14,296 nt of DNA. It comes from DATKFM01 sp035544395. Lineage in GTDB: Bacteria > Pseudomonadota > Alphaproteobacteria > Dongiales > Dongiaceae. Within the stretch, counting starts at the first letter, position 1; every line of letters begins with the position of its first letter. The notes under the pieces are model-generated. The model was not told where the DNA came from. It was given only the letters and a program-made list of their open reading frames with translations, and searched no databases. Below are positions 14,168 to 14,296 of the stretch, piece after piece. The stretch is taken from positions 1 to 14,296 of the forward strand of contig DATKFM010000271.1 of NCBI GenBank assembly GCA_035544395.1, given 5' to 3'. The position numbers were made by a program, and so were the translations under genes.

Positions 14168-14296
14168 TCCCCGCCGCTTCGCTTAAGAAGCTCTTAAGCA
14201 TTAACCACTACCTATTGCGGGGTGGCTGCGTTCGCGGCCGCTGTGGGATTCGCTCGAAATAGAACATCGCTCGCAACCGGGGCCGACCGCCGATGT
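14168..14296. other. Non-coding right edge, possible promoter region of a gene beyond the window
   Basis: I see no gene here. The stretch holds a palindrome with TTAA repeats (14181-14205), flanking CCCCGC (14169-14174) and GCGGGG (14217-14222) arms, and a 7-base direct repeat TCGCTCG (14250-14256 and 14267-14273). An ATG at 14293 could open a rightward gene, but only four bases of it are present. Confidence 0.5.
14181..14199. promoter_or_regulatory. Perfect 8-bp palindrome with TTAA-N7-TTAA, CtrA-like site candidate
   Basis: GCTTAAGA and TCTTAAGC flank AGC. Within it TTAA (14183) and TTAA (14194) are exactly 7 bases apart, the spacing of the alphaproteobacterial CtrA site TTAA-N7-TTAAC, although the final base is G. 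A third TTAACC follows at 14201. There is no T-run, so it is not a good terminator for the upstream glycosyltransferase. Confidence 0.4.

Overview
The window is high-GC DNA with dense coding on both strands, short intergenic gaps and several ATGA or TGATG stop/start overlaps. The gene content (an MlaE/MlaD-type Mce cluster, a DUF4166 gene beside a TIGR01777 reductase, a PlcP/Agt-like pair and a TldE/PmbA protein) points to an alphaproteobacterium, probably Rhodospirillales-like. No species can be named. There is no rRNA, tRNA, CRISPR array, transposase or integrase, and no gene-free stretch over 300 bases.

Region 1 (1-3692, + strand) is a tightly coupled operon. It holds the C-terminal end of a class III nucleotidyl cyclase homology domain, an MlaE-family permease, an ABC-ATPase-like protein, an MCE/MlaD substrate-binding protein and a TPR-type lipoprotein. 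It looks like a retrograde or anterograde phospholipid (Mce/Mla) transporter. The striking point is that both nucleotide-handling proteins appear dead: the cyclase end lacks the transition-state Asn and Arg, and the ATPase lacks every catalytic motif. This is the best candidate in the window for an undescribed system.

Region 2 (3720-7493, - strand) reads right to left: a DUF4166 protein, a membrane-domain/TIGR01777-reductase fusion, and a gamma-glutamyltransferase-family Ntn hydrolase. The first two are 5 nt apart and form an operon. They are driven from a compact divergent promoter region (7509-7582) with a perfect 8-bp inverted repeat where both predicted transcription starts fall.

Region 3 (7639-9575, + strand) carries a GNAT acetyltransferase and a TldE/PmbA-family protein. 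The latter converges, with 1 nt between stops, on region 4.

Region 4 (9577-12215, - strand) reads right to left: a soluble diacylglycerol/lipid kinase, a geranylgeranyl-reductase-family flavoprotein whose Shine-Dalgarno lies inside a predicted hairpin, and a small two-TM protein with a K+-channel-like pore layout.

Region 5 (12372-14167, + strand) is divergent from the kinase. It encodes a calcineurin-fold phosphoesterase that best fits PlcP (phospholipase C of phosphate-starvation lipid remodelling) and, overlapping by one base, a GT4 glycosyltransferase that fits Agt (diacylglycerol glycosylation). With the divergent kinase this forms a diacylglycerol node: PlcP makes DAG, Agt glycosylates it, and the kinase can return it to phosphatidate. 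The right edge (14168-14296) is non-coding and holds a strong palindrome with TTAA repeats, probably the promoter of a gene beyond the window.
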